A stretch of DNA of 35,224 nucleotides from an uncultured Rhodobiaceae bacterium (GTDB lineage Bacteria; Pseudomonadota; Alphaproteobacteria; Rhizobiales; TMED25): the NCBI GenBank assembly GCA_913030915.1, contig CAJWEW010000001.1:1-35224 (forward strand), written 5' to 3'. Of this stretch, positions 25,183-34,717 are shown one piece after another. Below the pieces are notes generated by a model that did not search any database, was not told the DNA's origin, and saw only the letters and a list, made by a program, of their open reading frames with translations. Made by a program: the position numbers and the translations under genes. How positions within the stretch are numbered: the stretch's first letter is position 1; each line of letters starts with the position of its first letter.

Positions 25183-26097
25183 CTACAGGTTAAATACTCG
25201 AACTGGTTGTAATTGCGTTTCTTCTAGGCTACAAATAGCAATCAATTTATCTGCAGATTTAGCTATTACTTTACCAGAGTGAGGTCCATTCCAATTACCA
25301 TCAAAGGTGATTGCTGAACCATTTCTTAACCTGTTAGCATCATGATTATTAATTTGAACTGCCAGGATGTCGTCCAGCACAGTTTCAATTGGACTTATAA
25401 TCATATTCAGATTATCTATATCATGGTTTAATTGCATAAGTCTATCAATAGATAAAATATTTTTTAAATTAAATGGTCCATATCTCGTTCTTTCGATCTT
25501 GTTTACATGACAACACAAACCGAGCTTATTTCCTATATGTTTGGAAATTGAACGAATATATGTACCTGTGCCGCAGGTTACCTCTATTGTACATTGCGAG
25601 TCACTATTCATTTCAACCAATTTGATATTTTCTATCACAATGGTTTTCACCTTACTGACCATATCGGGAATTACCCCTTTTCGGGCGAGCTCATAGGATC
25701 GGATACCATTAAATTTTTTTGCAGAATAAATTGGAGGTATTTGTTCTATTGGGCCAACATAGCTATTCAACACAGATTTTATTTCATTAATATCAGGCTT
25801 CCTATCTGACTTACCAATTATTTTCCCTGTTGCATCATCAGTATCTGTTTGTTCTCCAAACTTAATTGCGAATAGGTAAGTTTTATTTTTTTCGTGGATG
25901 AACGGAACAGTTTTTGTTGCTTCACCAAGTGCTATTGGTAAAATCCCTGTGGCCATAGGATCCAGTGTACCTGCGTGCCCAAGCTTACTCCCCTTAAATT
26001 TAGACTTAACTAGACGTAATGCGTCATTTGACGTTAAATCCTTATCTTTATAGAGATTTATCCATCCGTGAAATAAATTATTGTATGATTTTACCAT
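25183..26097 (-). CDS. truB: tRNA pseudouridine-55 synthase
   Basis: 304-residue enzyme that makes pseudouridine 55 in the T loop of tRNAs. Seen: GWINLYKDKDLTSNDA, HAGTLDPMATGILPI with catalytic Asp46, and TCGTGTYIRSI, the third TruB motif. A C-terminal PUA-like part ends PVRVFNL. It follows rbfA with a 28-base gap and precedes rpsO; the order rbfA-truB-rpsO-pnp is standard. Confidence 0.96.
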   Translation of the reverse strand: MVKSYNNLFHGWINLYKDKDLTSNDALRLVKSKFKGSKLGHAGTLDPMATGILPIALGEATKTVPFIHEKNKTYLFAIKFGEQTDTDDATGKIIGKSDRKPDINEIKSVLNSYVGPIEQIPPIYSAKKFNGIRSYELARKGVIPDMVSKVKTIVIENIKLVEMNSDSQCTIEVTCGTGTYIRSISKHIGNKLGLCCHVNKIERTRYGPFNLKNILSIDRLMQLNHDIDNLNMIISPIETVLDDILAVQINNHDANRLRNGSAITFDGNWNGPHSGKVIAKSADKLIAICSLEETQLQPVRVFNL

Positions 26098-26125
26098 AAA
26101 TCAAATTTTTACTTACTATGAAAAT

Positions 26126-26503
26126 TTAACTTCTCGATAGATTATTCAGTAAACGGTCTATCTTTGAGGCATATTCAAATGTTTGATCCTGTTTGTAGAC
26201 AATTGAAGGAGTAAATTTTAGGGATAGCCTTGGTGCAATTCTACCTCTGATATATTTTGAATTCTTATTCAGGGCTGCAACTATATCGATAACTCCAATA
26301 CCCCCAAGTGGCATTACATATGCAGTTGCATGTTTCAAGTCAGGGCTGACTGTAACCTGAGTTATTGTAATGGACACATTCTGGAGATCTTCATCATGTA
26401 TAGTATCTCTGTATAGAAAATCAGAGAGCGATTTCTTGATTATTTCGCCAACTTTTAGCTGTCTTTGACTGTAAGAGTCCCTTTGTATTTTTCCTTTGAG
26501 CAT
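26126..26503 (-). CDS. rbfA: Ribosome-binding factor A
   Basis: 125-residue KH-type factor for late 30S maturation and processing of the 16S 5' end. Seen: RQLKVGEIIKKSLSDFLYR at the N-terminus, ITQVTVSPDLKHATAYVMPLG and RGRIAPRLSLKFTPSIVYKQD, the RbfA core pattern. Three bases separate it from infB. Length is normal. Confidence 0.94.
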   Translation of the reverse strand: MLKGKIQRDSYSQRQLKVGEIIKKSLSDFLYRDTIHDEDLQNVSITITQVTVSPDLKHATAYVMPLGGIGVIDIVAALNKNSKYIRGRIAPRLSLKFTPSIVYKQDQTFEYASKIDRLLNNLSRS

Positions 26504-26506
26504 TTT

Positions 26507-28921
26507 TTATAGTGATCTCTCGATTGTTTCAATTTCATAACATTCTATTATGTCCCCAGCCTTTATATCTTGATAATTTTGGAAAGAAATACCACACTCT
26601 TGACTTACTTGAACCTCACGAACTTCCTCTTGGAATCTTTTGAGCGACGATAGTTTGCCCTCGTGGATAACAATACTATCCCTAATTAGTCTCAAGTTTT
26701 CTTTGTTTTTAACGATACCATCAGTCACCATGCAGCCTGCTACCTTCCCAACCTTTGAGATATAAAAAACTTCTTTAACTTCAGCATTGCCAATTATTTT
26801 TTCATTAATAGTTGGATCCAACAAACCAGATAAAGCCAATTTAATTTCATCAATTAAATTGTAAATAATTGAATATTGTCTAATTTCGATACCATCGGTT
26901 TGAGCTTGAAGCTTTGCATTTGGGTTTGGACGTACATTAAATGCTAGTACTATAGCATTAGATGCAGAAGCAAGCGCAATATCTGTTTCAGATACTGCTC
27001 CAACAGCCGCATGAATGATTCTAACAACAACCTCATCAGAGCCAAGCTCATTCAACGAGGAACTAATAGCCTCTATCGAACCTTGCATATCTGCTTTTAA
27101 TAAAACAGGTAACTCCTTGAGGTTCTTATCTTTTATTTGCCCCATCATATTCTCGAGAGTTAATTTATTGGTAAGTCCTGTTGCATAATTCTTTATTTTC
27201 CTTTGCCTATATTCGGTAATCTCTCTTGCTCTGGCCTCACTATTCACGACAGTAAATTTATCTCCAGCTTCTGGAACACTATTAAGGCCAAGGATTTCAA
27301 TCGGATCAGATGGTTGAGCTTTATGGACTGATGTCCCCAAATCATCAGATAATGCTCGAACTTTCCCCCAAGCAGATCCTAAGACTACAATATCACCAAT
27401 ATTTAGAGTTCCCCTTTGAACAAGCACTGTTGCTACTGGCCCCTTACCTTTGTCAAGTGAGGACTCTATTACTACACCATCTGCGATCCGGTTTGGGTTG
27501 GCTTTGAGATCAAGTACTTCCGACTGTAGAATAATTGTGTCAATTAATTGATCAAGATTAGTTTTTTTTGTAGCTGAAACCTCAACCTCCAATATGTCAC
27601 CGCCAAGTGACTCTACTATGACTTCATGTGCTAGAAGTTCGTTTCTTACCCTATTTGGATCAGCTCCATCCAGGTCTATCTTATTAATTGCTATTATTAT
27701 TGGCACGTTAGCCTCTTTTGAATGGTTAATGGCCTCAATAGTTTGTGGCATTACTCCATCATTTGCAGCAACAACGATAACTACTATATCAGTAACTTTC
27801 GCACCCCTTGATCGCATTGATGTAAATGCAGCATGTCCCGGTGTGTCTATAAATGTTAGTGTATTTTTTTTCGAGGTACTAAGCTTGTATGCTCCAATGT
27901 GTTGCGTTATTCCTCCCGCTTCCCCTGAAACTATGCTCGTTTTTCTTAGTGCATCAAGTAAGCTTGTTTTGCCATGGTCAACATGTCCCATAATTGTAAC
28001 AACTGGTGATCTTGATTGCAAATCATCTTCCTTATCATCAATTCCCTCAAGTCCTTCCTCAACGTCTGACTCCGAAACTCTTTTTACAGTATGCCCCAAT
28101 TCTTCTGCAATTAGCTGCGCTGTGTCAGCGTCTATGACATCTGTAATCTTATTCATTTGGCCTTGCTTCATAAGAAGTTTAATCACGTCTACAGCTCTCT
28201 CAGCCATTCTATTTGCGAGTTCTTGTATTGTTATTGCTTCCGGAACTATAATTTCTCTGCTTATTTTTTGGGCTGGAATAGGTGTTGTGTGTTGCCTTCT
28301 TTCACGTTCCCTCCTCCTCCTTATCGAAGCAAGAGATCTTTGCCTCGGAGAGTCATCTAATGCAGTCGTCACAGTAATTTTTGTTTGTCGGCGTTCCTCT
28401 TGAGGTCTGAATCTTGTAAACTTATTCGGCGCTTTTGCTTCTTCTACTTCTTCGTCAAGCAATTTTTGTCCTTCTTGTTCAACTACATCGATACTTCTCT
28501 TATTTTTTTTGCCTCCGTCTGACTCTTGTGGAAAGGGAGCATTTGTATTATCAAGAATTTCGTTACTAAATGTATCATTCTCAGCGTTGGCTCTACTCTT
28601 TTGTCCTTTGGATGCATCTTCAGTATGTTTAGCATCAGCTTTCGGTACGTCTAAATTTGAATTTTTCGCGTCAAGTATTGCTTGGTTTCTAGCATTTATC
28701 TCTTTATTAGTAAGTTCACCGCTCTCATTTTTATCAAACGAGTTTACTTTTTCAGGATTTCTTATGACTCTTTTTCTTTTTGTCTCTACAACTACAGTGT
28801 TGGCCCTGCTCGATGAGAAGTTGGATCTAATTTGGGTAGGGTTAATGTCGGTTTTAAGGCTAAGAGTTTTTTTTGACCCTTTTACTTTTTTATTATCTTT
28901 TATATCTTTTTCTTCAGTCAT
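26507..28921 (-). CDS. infB: Translation initiation factor IF-2
   Basis: 804-residue GTPase that places initiator tRNA on the 30S subunit and promotes subunit joining. A charged, low-complexity N-terminus (1 to about 220, including an Arg-rich stretch near 193-210) precedes the IF2N-like segment and the GTPase core: G1 GHVDHGKTS (312-320), [10 protein letters not shown] (G3), INKID (G4) and SATK (G5). The beta-barrel and C-terminal fMet-tRNA-binding domains follow. It directly follows nusA after 37 bases; the ylxR (DUF448) gene usually between them in alphaproteobacteria is missing. Confidence 0.97.
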   Translation of the reverse strand: MTEEKDIKDNKKVKGSKKTLSLKTDINPTQIRSNFSSSRANTVVVETKRKRVIRNPEKVNSFDKNESGELTNKEINARNQAILDAKNSNLDVPKADAKHTEDASKGQKSRANAENDTFSNEILDNTNAPFPQESDGGKKNKRSIDVVEQEGQKLLDEEVEEAKAPNKFTRFRPQEERRQTKITVTTALDDSPRQRSLASIRRRRERERRQHTTPIPAQKISREIIVPEAITIQELANRMAERAVDVIKLLMKQGQMNKITDVIDADTAQLIAEELGHTVKRVSESDVEEGLEGIDDKEDDLQSRSPVVTIMGHVDHGKTSLLDALRKTSIVSGEAGGITQHIGAYKLSTSKKNTLTFIDTPGHAAFTSMRSRGAKVTDIVVIVVAANDGVMPQTIEAINHSKEANVPIIIAINKIDLDGADPNRVRNELLAHEVIVESLGGDILEVEVSATKKTNLDQLIDTIILQSEVLDLKANPNRIADGVVIESSLDKGKGPVATVLVQRGTLNIGDIVVLGSAWGKVRALSDDLGTSVHKAQPSDPIEILGLNSVPEAGDKFTVVNSEARAREITEYRQRKIKNYATGLTNKLTLENMMGQIKDKNLKELPVLLKADMQGSIEAISSSLNELGSDEVVVRIIHAAVGAVSETDIALASASNAIVLAFNVRPNPNAKLQAQTDGIEIRQYSIIYNLIDEIKLALSGLLDPTINEKIIGNAEVKEVFYISKVGKVAGCMVTDGIVKNKENLRLIRDSIVIHEGKLSSLKRFQEEVREVQVSQECGISFQNYQDIKAGDIIECYEIETIERSL

Positions 28922-28958
28922 ATCCAGAATATATTCAATTTTTATAAATTATTGGGAA

Positions 28959-30620
28959 TTATTTCAGTATTCTAGCATTTGCAAGTTTTTCTGCTAATTC
29001 TATTTTACTATCTTCAATCTCATTTGGAGTAGTATCATTAGTATTTTCGAGATCTTCTTCATCCACATCGGCTATCCAACCAAGTTTCATCCTTGCATGA
29101 AGGATCATCTCTTCTATTTTTTCCATCGTTATATCGAAGCCTGTGAAAAGTCCGCTTTGTTTCTTACTGCCTAATTCAGTCTTTTCTACCCATCCAAACA
29201 AGTCATCCGTTGAACATCCAGCAAAATCGTCTAGGGTTTTGATATCATTTTCTCCCAGAACAACAAGCATATTTGTTGTCATGCCGTCAATTTCTTCTAA
29301 ATCATCATGGACTCCCAGCTCTTTTCTTTTTGCATCCAGCTTTAAGTCCTCTTCTTCAATAAATGTTTTCGCACGCGATTGAATTTCGAGAGCTGTATCA
29401 TCGTCAAATCCCTCGATGGAGGATATTTCTGATGTTTCAACAAAAACAAGATCCTCAATGGATAAAAAACCCTCAGAAACAAGAAGTTGCGCAATTACTT
29501 CATCCACATCGAGTGCTTGTATAAAAATTTCACTTTTTTCATTAAATTCAGTTTGTCTTCTTTCCGACTCCTCAGCTTCAGTCAGTATGTCTATATCCCA
29601 CTTGGTAAGTTGACATGCTAATCTCACATTTTGCCCTCGCCTTCCAATAGCTAATGACAGATGGTCATCAGGTACAACAACCTCTATACGTTCGATCTCT
29701 TCATCCAAGACAACTTTTGTTGCTTCCGCAGGGGCAAGTGAACTTATTACAAATGTAGCTATATCTGGACTCCATTTTACTATATCAATTTTTTCGCCTT
29801 GTAATTCATTAACAACCGACTGGACTCGGCTTCCCCTCATACCTACGCAGGCACCAACAGGATCGATTGAATTGTCAGATGTATGTACAGCAATTTTAGC
29901 TCTGCTCCCAGGATCTCGAGCAACAGATATTATTTCTACAATGCCATCGTATATTTCTGGTACTTCTTGCATGAATAATTTTGCCATAAAATTATTGTTA
30001 GTTCTTGATAGAAATATTTGCGGTCCTCTGGGTTCGCGCCTAACATCTTGAATGTAGGCAAGGACTCTGTCACCACTTCTAAAGTTTTCTCGAGGAAGAA
30101 GTTCATCTCTTCGAATAATAGCTTCGTTTCGGCCAAGGTCAACAATGACATTCCCATATTCAACCCTCTTAACGATCCCTGAAATAACTTCATCAATTTT
30201 ATCTTTAAACTCGTCATATTGACGATCTCTTTCAGCATCTCTAACCTTTTGAAATATAACCTGTTTTGCACTTTGGGCTGCAATTCTTCCAAATTCAATG
30301 GGCGGTAGTTCTTCAGAGATAAAGTCACCTATTTCTGCTTCTTTATTTTTTTTCCTAGCTTCATTTAAATCTATCTCGGTTGCTTTATTTTCAACGACTT
30401 CGACAACCTCAAGTAATCTAGCAAGATTTGTTTGTCCAGTTTTAGGATCAATTTCTGCGCGAATTTCGTTCTCGCTCCCGTAACGAGTTTTCGCGGCTTT
30501 TTGTATTGCATCTTCCATCGCAGAGATCACAATATTTTTGTCTATGGATTTATCTCTCGCAACTGCATCAGCAATTTGCAGTAATTCAAGTCTGTTTGCA
30601 CTAATTCCTGACTCGGACAT
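28959..30620 (-). CDS. nusA: Transcription termination/antitermination factor NusA
   Basis: 553-residue RNA polymerase-associated factor. Domains in order: N-terminal polymerase-binding domain (1 to about 135), S1 (about 143-205, VKRVEYGNVIVDLGRNEAI), KH1 with GACVGMRGSR (257-266), KH2 with AIGRRGQNVRLA (324-335), then a C-terminal acidic region (about 355-553) with two helix-hairpin-like repeats, as in proteobacterial NusA. GGAGAG lies just upstream of the ATG. Since the operon leader contains an intrinsic terminator (31167-31193), NusA may influence its own expression. Confidence 0.97.
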   Translation of the reverse strand: MSESGISANRLELLQIADAVARDKSIDKNIVISAMEDAIQKAAKTRYGSENEIRAEIDPKTGQTNLARLLEVVEVVENKATEIDLNEARKKNKEAEIGDFISEELPPIEFGRIAAQSAKQVIFQKVRDAERDRQYDEFKDKIDEVISGIVKRVEYGNVIVDLGRNEAIIRRDELLPRENFRSGDRVLAYIQDVRREPRGPQIFLSRTNNNFMAKLFMQEVPEIYDGIVEIISVARDPGSRAKIAVHTSDNSIDPVGACVGMRGSRVQSVVNELQGEKIDIVKWSPDIATFVISSLAPAEATKVVLDEEIERIEVVVPDDHLSLAIGRRGQNVRLACQLTKWDIDILTEAEESERRQTEFNEKSEIFIQALDVDEVIAQLLVSEGFLSIEDLVFVETSEISSIEGFDDDTALEIQSRAKTFIEEEDLKLDAKRKELGVHDDLEEIDGMTTNMLVVLGENDIKTLDDFAGCSTDDLFGWVEKTELGSKKQSGLFTGFDITMEKIEEMILHARMKLGWIADVDEEDLENTNDTTPNEIEDSKIELAEKLANARILK

Positions 30621-30634
30621 ATTTACTCTCCAAT

Positions 30635-31141
30635 TTATAGTTTCAATAATTTATCACTAAATACTAGTTTAGCTTTGTTAATATTTTTAATAGCTATCTT
30701 CACTTTATTATTTGTATCAGCTGATTTGGCGTCAGTAAGTAGAAGATAATCCTCATCGAGTCCAAAAATTTCACCCCTATAATTTTTTTTATTTTCAATT
30801 TTCTCAATCAATTCTACCTTAATCTCATTACCAATATTCTGAATAAAGTCTTTCTTTCTTACTAAAATACGATCAATTCCGGGTGATGATATTTCAATTC
30901 TGTAATTATCAGGTAACAATTTGTTTGACTCAATCATTGGCATTATTGCTCTACTAGCTTTTGTACAATCGTTAATATTGAGTTCCCCAGAAATTTTTTC
31001 CAACATAATTTGTAATGCCATCTCGTGATTATTAATTTTTACTTGCACAATAAGATAACCAATCTCTCTAAGTTCAGACTCGATCAGTGAAGAAATTTTA
31101 TTCTCTTCCAGTGTTTCGCTGTTTATACGATGTTCTTCCAT
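30635..31141 (-). CDS. rimP: Ribosome maturation factor RimP
   Basis: 168-residue factor for 30S assembly. Seen: an N-terminal helix SSLIESELREIGYLIVQVKI, then INDCTKASRAIMPMIE and RIEISSPGIDRILVRKKDF, the RimP signature, followed by an SH3-like C-terminal domain. I start at ATG 31139-31141, which gives a normal N-terminus. The frame stays open to another ATG at 31198, which has AGGA eight bases upstream, but that extension of 19 residues is hydrophobic, unlike RimP, and would be encoded by the terminator hairpin. First gene of the rimP-nusA-infB-rbfA-truB-rpsO-pnp operon; 14 bases to nusA. Confidence 0.9.
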   Translation of the reverse strand: MEEHRINSETLEENKISSLIESELREIGYLIVQVKINNHEMALQIMLEKISGELNINDCTKASRAIMPMIESNKLLPDNYRIEISSPGIDRILVRKKDFIQNIGNEIKVELIEKIENKKNYRGEIFGLDEDYLLLTDAKSADTNNKVKIAIKNINKAKLVFSDKLLKL

Positions 31142-31166
31142 CTTTCTACTTAAAATATAAAAACCC

Positions 31167-31193
31167 AAAAAAAAAGGCTTTTCGAGAAAGCCT
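31167..31193 (-). terminator. Intrinsic terminator upstream of rimP
   Basis: On the minus strand AGGCTTT, a CTCGA loop and AAAGCCT form a 7-bp hairpin followed by a run of about nine T (to 31167). It may end the metK-trmB transcript. Because it also lies downstream of a promoter (31223-31251) and only about 25 bases from the rimP ATG, it is placed to act as an attenuator of the rimP-nusA operon. Confidence 0.85.
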
Positions 31194-31222
31194 AGCATTA
31201 TTGAATTCCTGAATTTGTATTA

Positions 31223-31251
31223 ATTATATCTTTATGGCATAAATATTACAA
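31223..31251 (-). promoter_or_regulatory. Candidate sigma70 promoter of the rimP-nusA-infB operon
   Basis: On the minus strand TTGTAA (31251-31246), a 17-base spacer, and a perfect TATAAT (31228-31223). The -35 overlaps the trmB stop codon. Transcription would start near 31216 and run into the terminator hairpin within about 25 bases. Confidence 0.65.
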
Positions 31252-31917
31252 GCTTAATTTTTTGAAAGTTAAATAGACCGGGTTTTGGTCATTTCTGATG
31301 GCTTTTTTCTCGTATTTTGATTGTGTCGATGGGAATGGCTTTTGTGTAAAATCACTACTTTTTTCGCATATCCAATCAAAACGATTATCACGCAAAAAAT
31401 GGAATAATATAGAGTGTATGTAGCCTTTATGATCGCTAGCTATTAAGATCTTACCACTTCTTTTTAATACTCTATGAAACTTATGTATATTGTTTGGATT
31501 GATTAATCGCCTTTTATGATGTCTTTTTTTAGGCCACGGGTCAGGGAATAATATGTAGATAGATGAAAGATAACAATCTGCCATAGTATCTAAAATATCG
31601 ATAGCGTCATCTGTGCTAATCCTTATATTTTTAATTTGTTTCTCATTTACATCTCTAACTAGGTTTATGGCACCACTTATAAATGGCTCGGCTCCAATAA
31701 ACATTTTATTTTTATTATTTATTGCTTGCCAAAGCAGATGTTCTCCATAGCCAAATCCAATCTCAAATTCAATATCATCGTCGATGGCGCTAATACTTAC
31801 ATCTCCGAGCTTATACTTTGGAAATAAATTTTTTAAAATATCTTGACTATGAGTATTCAGAGAGCGGCTTTTTTTCCTGCCATATAGCTTGGACATATAT
31901 GGGTTGTCATTTCGCAT
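31246..31917 (-). CDS. trmB: tRNA (guanine-46-N7)-methyltransferase
   Basis: 223-residue SAM-dependent enzyme methylating G46 of the tRNA variable loop. Seen: SKLYGRKKSRSL near the start, EIGFGYGEHLL (SAM motif I, GFGxG), and FPDPWPKKRHHKRR, the diagnostic TrmB motif, with ISTDDAIDIL between them. The frame is open to 31968 within metK, but ATG 31915-31917, two bases after the metK stop, is the natural start; a further ATG at 31896 is possible. The upstream sequence lacks a strong Shine-Dalgarno sequence, suggesting coupling to metK. Confidence 0.94.
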   Translation of the reverse strand: MRNDNPYMSKLYGRKKSRSLNTHSQDILKNLFPKYKLGDVSISAIDDDIEFEIGFGYGEHLLWQAINNKNKMFIGAEPFISGAINLVRDVNEKQIKNIRISTDDAIDILDTMADCYLSSIYILFPDPWPKKRHHKRRLINPNNIHKFHRVLKRSGKILIASDHKGYIHSILFHFLRDNRFDWICEKSSDFTQKPFPSTQSKYEKKAIRNDQNPVYLTFKKLSL

Positions 31918-31919
31918 AA

Positions 31920-33089
31920 CTACGAAAGTTCTGATAAAAGTTTTTCTGCTAAATCTAATTTTTCCCATGAGAAAGATCCATCCAGACCAGGGGACCTACC
32001 AAAGTGTCCATAGCAGCTTGTTTTTGAATATATTGGATTTTTTAGTGATAGGTGATCTACTATCCCTTTAGGAGACAAATCAACAACTCTCATTATTGCA
32101 TTAGATAGTTTTTTTGTGTCTATCTTAGCGCCATTGTCTAGTTTAATATGAAATGACATAGGTGATGAGAGGCCTATCGCGTATGAAATTTGAATCTGGC
32201 ATTTTTTAGCAATTTTTGCATGCACAATATTTTTAGCAATATATCTGGCTATGTACGCGGCTGATCTGTCAACTTTTGAGGGATCTTTACCTGAGAATGC
32301 ACCACCACCATGAGGGGCAGCCCCGCCATATGTATCGACAATGATTTTTCTTCCAGTTAGTCCAGCATCACCATCAGGTCCGCCAATGACAAACCTACCC
32401 GTTGGATTAATTATTAGATCCTTGTTATTTTTGACCCATCCTTTCGGCAAGGCGGACAGTATAACATCAACTAGAATGTCTCTGATATAGCTATTTTTTG
32501 CAGACTCGTTATGTTGGTTTGATACGAGAATTTTATTTGCGCACACAGGGTAATCATTTTCATATAATAAGGTTACCTGACTTTTTGCATCGGGTCCAAG
32601 TTCTGGCAGATTACCTGCTTTCCTCTCAAGAGATATTTTTGATAAAATTTGATTTGCAAAATAGAGTGGTGCAGGCATGTAGCAATCAGTTTCATCAGTC
32701 GCATAACCAAACATTATGCCCTGATCACCAGCACCTTGGTTTTTGCTTTCTGTTTCCACTACTCCTCTAGCAATGTCTTCAGACTGCCCATGAATTTTAT
32801 CAATGATTTCTATCTTTTCCCAATGAAAATTTTCATCTTCATAACCAATCTCACGAATGCATTTTCTTACAAGATCTTCAAGATTGATTTTTTCACGAAA
32901 ATTTAAAAGGCTGGTTTCACCTGCTAGTACCACAAGATTAGACGTTACTAATGTTTCAATGCCTGCACGTGCGTTTGGATCCAGAAGAATTAATTCGTCC
33001 AAAATTCTATCAGATAATTGATCCGCAATTTTATCAGGGTGCCCCTCTGAAACAGACTCACTTGTAAATAGGTATGCGTTCTTTGACAT
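31920..33089 (-). CDS. metK: S-adenosylmethionine synthetase
   Basis: 389-residue enzyme making SAM from methionine and ATP. Seen: FTSESVSEGHPDKIADQLSD with the metal/ATP residues His17 and Asp19, GAGDQGIMFGYATDE, and GGAAPHGGGAFSGKDPSKVD. Full length. It lies eight bases after lnt and two before trmB, so there is no room for a SAM riboswitch directly upstream; any control must be at the operon start. It supplies SAM to trmB and, elsewhere in the window, to ubiE. Confidence 0.98.
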   Translation of the reverse strand: MSKNAYLFTSESVSEGHPDKIADQLSDRILDELILLDPNARAGIETLVTSNLVVLAGETSLLNFREKINLEDLVRKCIREIGYEDENFHWEKIEIIDKIHGQSEDIARGVVETESKNQGAGDQGIMFGYATDETDCYMPAPLYFANQILSKISLERKAGNLPELGPDAKSQVTLLYENDYPVCANKILVSNQHNESAKNSYIRDILVDVILSALPKGWVKNNKDLIINPTGRFVIGGPDGDAGLTGRKIIVDTYGGAAPHGGGAFSGKDPSKVDRSAAYIARYIAKNIVHAKIAKKCQIQISYAIGLSSPMSFHIKLDNGAKIDTKKLSNAIMRVVDLSPKGIVDHLSLKNPIYSKTSCYGHFGRSPGLDGSFSWEKLDLAEKLLSELS

Positions 33090-33097
33090 TTATGTAT

Positions 33098-34702
33098 CTA
33101 CCGATTTTTATTTTTTGAAATTAACTTTTTGTTTAAGTAGTATATTAATAAAAAACAAAGCAGCAAAATAGAAAATAAAGAATTATATCCGTATTTTGTA
33201 TAAAAGGTTACATCGGTTTTTTGAGGCAGCATTGCCTTATCAAAATATTCTGTATTTAATTTTGATTTAATAATTATTTTTCCGTATGGGTCAATCACTC
33301 CACTAATACCAGTATTTGCAACTCTTACAACTGGTAAACCACGTTCAACTGCCCTTAGAGTTGCCATGCTAAAATGTTGATATGGGCCAGAGCTTCGGCC
33401 GAACCATGCATCGTTCGTTATATTTAGTATAAAATTTGTTTTTTGATTATAACTATGAAGGAATTCTGAAAATATTATTTCATAACATATCAGTACATGA
33501 GGTGTGATTAAGTCATCATTTAATATTGCCGTGCCTCCCTGACCATTTGAGAAGTTTCCAGATAACTCCTCAAAATTTAGAAATCCCAATTTTGATAGAA
33601 GGCGACTAAATGGTAAATATTCCCCAAAGGGCACTAACTTATTCTTGTCATACTTACCAATAATCTTATTTCTCCAATCAATTATAAATAAGCTATTATA
33701 AATTGATTGGTCACTTACTGCGCCACCCTCTCGCCTCAGGGAACCCAGCATGAGGTAGTCTTTTGATGTCATACTTTTTGTTAAATCAGAGGTTATTTGT
33801 AGATTTTCATCAATTAGAAATGGTACAGCAGTTTCAGGCCATATAAAGTATCTCTTATCTGGGGTTTCGTCTTTATTCTCTAACATTTCAACTGTTGCAG
33901 ATATTAGTTTATTTAAATTGACTTGTGCTAATTCTTTTTCCCATTTATCTGTCTGTTTTATGTTCGGCTGGATTATATTAATTTCAATATTTTCAATTTT
34001 ATCCGCGTATAATTTAGGCCTAGATTGTCCAAATATAACAACCCCAATTAAAATGAATAAAGTTGCTAGTATTGATATGTATTTTAAATCAGGCGATTTA
34101 TTTAATATCAATATTAGAGGTATGGAAAATATTATTACTGTAAGTGTTGTTAAAAATAGCTCACCAAAAATAGAAATAATTTGCAGAATAATATTGATGT
34201 GAATTAAAGAATGGCCAATTTGCGCCCATGGGAAACCAGTAACGCTTATTCTTAGGTATTCGGAAATTGTCCATGCAATTGCAATAATAAATATTCTTGT
34301 TATATTTCTTGGGTAAAAAAAAGCTAATAGGAAAGCCGATAAACCATAAAATACAGATAAAATTAATGGAACCAATAACAAACTTGGCAGCAATAAAAGA
34401 TAGTAAACTTCAATTTCAATTAATAGTGAAATATTAATCCAATAGAGACTAAAGAAATAAAAACCATACCCAAAAGACATACCCAAGAAGAAGCATTTTA
34501 TGAAAAACATTTTTTTAGAATGTAAATTCTTTTCATCAAAAAGAGCGTCAAAATTAAATATATAAATTGGTATTGTAAAAAATAGGACCACATAAAAGTT
34601 TACAGGCGCAAGAGATAATACTGAAAGTGAGCCCATCAAAAAATTGATTAGACATTTCCGCATAAAGCTAAGATTACTTAATTTTATTAAATTAAAATTC
34701 AT
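33098..34702 (-). CDS. lnt: Apolipoprotein N-acyltransferase
   Basis: 534-residue inner-membrane enzyme that acylates the N-terminal Cys of lipoproteins. The first 225 residues hold about six to seven hydrophobic segments. The periplasmic nitrilase-type domain (about 240-490) has the Glu-Lys-Cys triad: Glu290 in WPETAVPF, Lys353 in YDKNKLVPFGE and Cys406 in ICYEIIFSEF. A last hydrophobic segment is at about 505-523. It follows ybeY after 15 bases; the corC/tlyC gene often between them in alphaproteobacteria is missing. A second possible start is Met14. Confidence 0.95.
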   Translation of the reverse strand: MNFNLIKLSNLSFMRKCLINFLMGSLSVLSLAPVNFYVVLFFTIPIYIFNFDALFDEKNLHSKKMFFIKCFFLGMSFGYGFYFFSLYWINISLLIEIEVYYLLLLPSLLLVPLILSVFYGLSAFLLAFFYPRNITRIFIIAIAWTISEYLRISVTGFPWAQIGHSLIHINIILQIISIFGELFLTTLTVIIFSIPLILILNKSPDLKYISILATLFILIGVVIFGQSRPKLYADKIENIEINIIQPNIKQTDKWEKELAQVNLNKLISATVEMLENKDETPDKRYFIWPETAVPFLIDENLQITSDLTKSMTSKDYLMLGSLRREGGAVSDQSIYNSLFIIDWRNKIIGKYDKNKLVPFGEYLPFSRLLSKLGFLNFEELSGNFSNGQGGTAILNDDLITPHVLICYEIIFSEFLHSYNQKTNFILNITNDAWFGRSSGPYQHFSMATLRAVERGLPVVRVANTGISGVIDPYGKIIIKSKLNTEYFDKAMLPQKTDVTFYTKYGYNSLFSILLLCFLLIYYLNKKLISKNKNR

Positions 34703-34717
34703 TAATTTAAGTATAAA

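Noticed and set aside
27594-28403. 269-codon open frame on the plus strand inside infB
   Set aside because: It is a shadow of infB: low-complexity Ser/Ile-rich product, no recognisable domain, no ribosome site, and fully antisense to a well-supported gene. The same holds for 28509-28997.
33090-33097. SAM riboswitch before metK
   Set aside because: Only eight bases separate lnt and metK.
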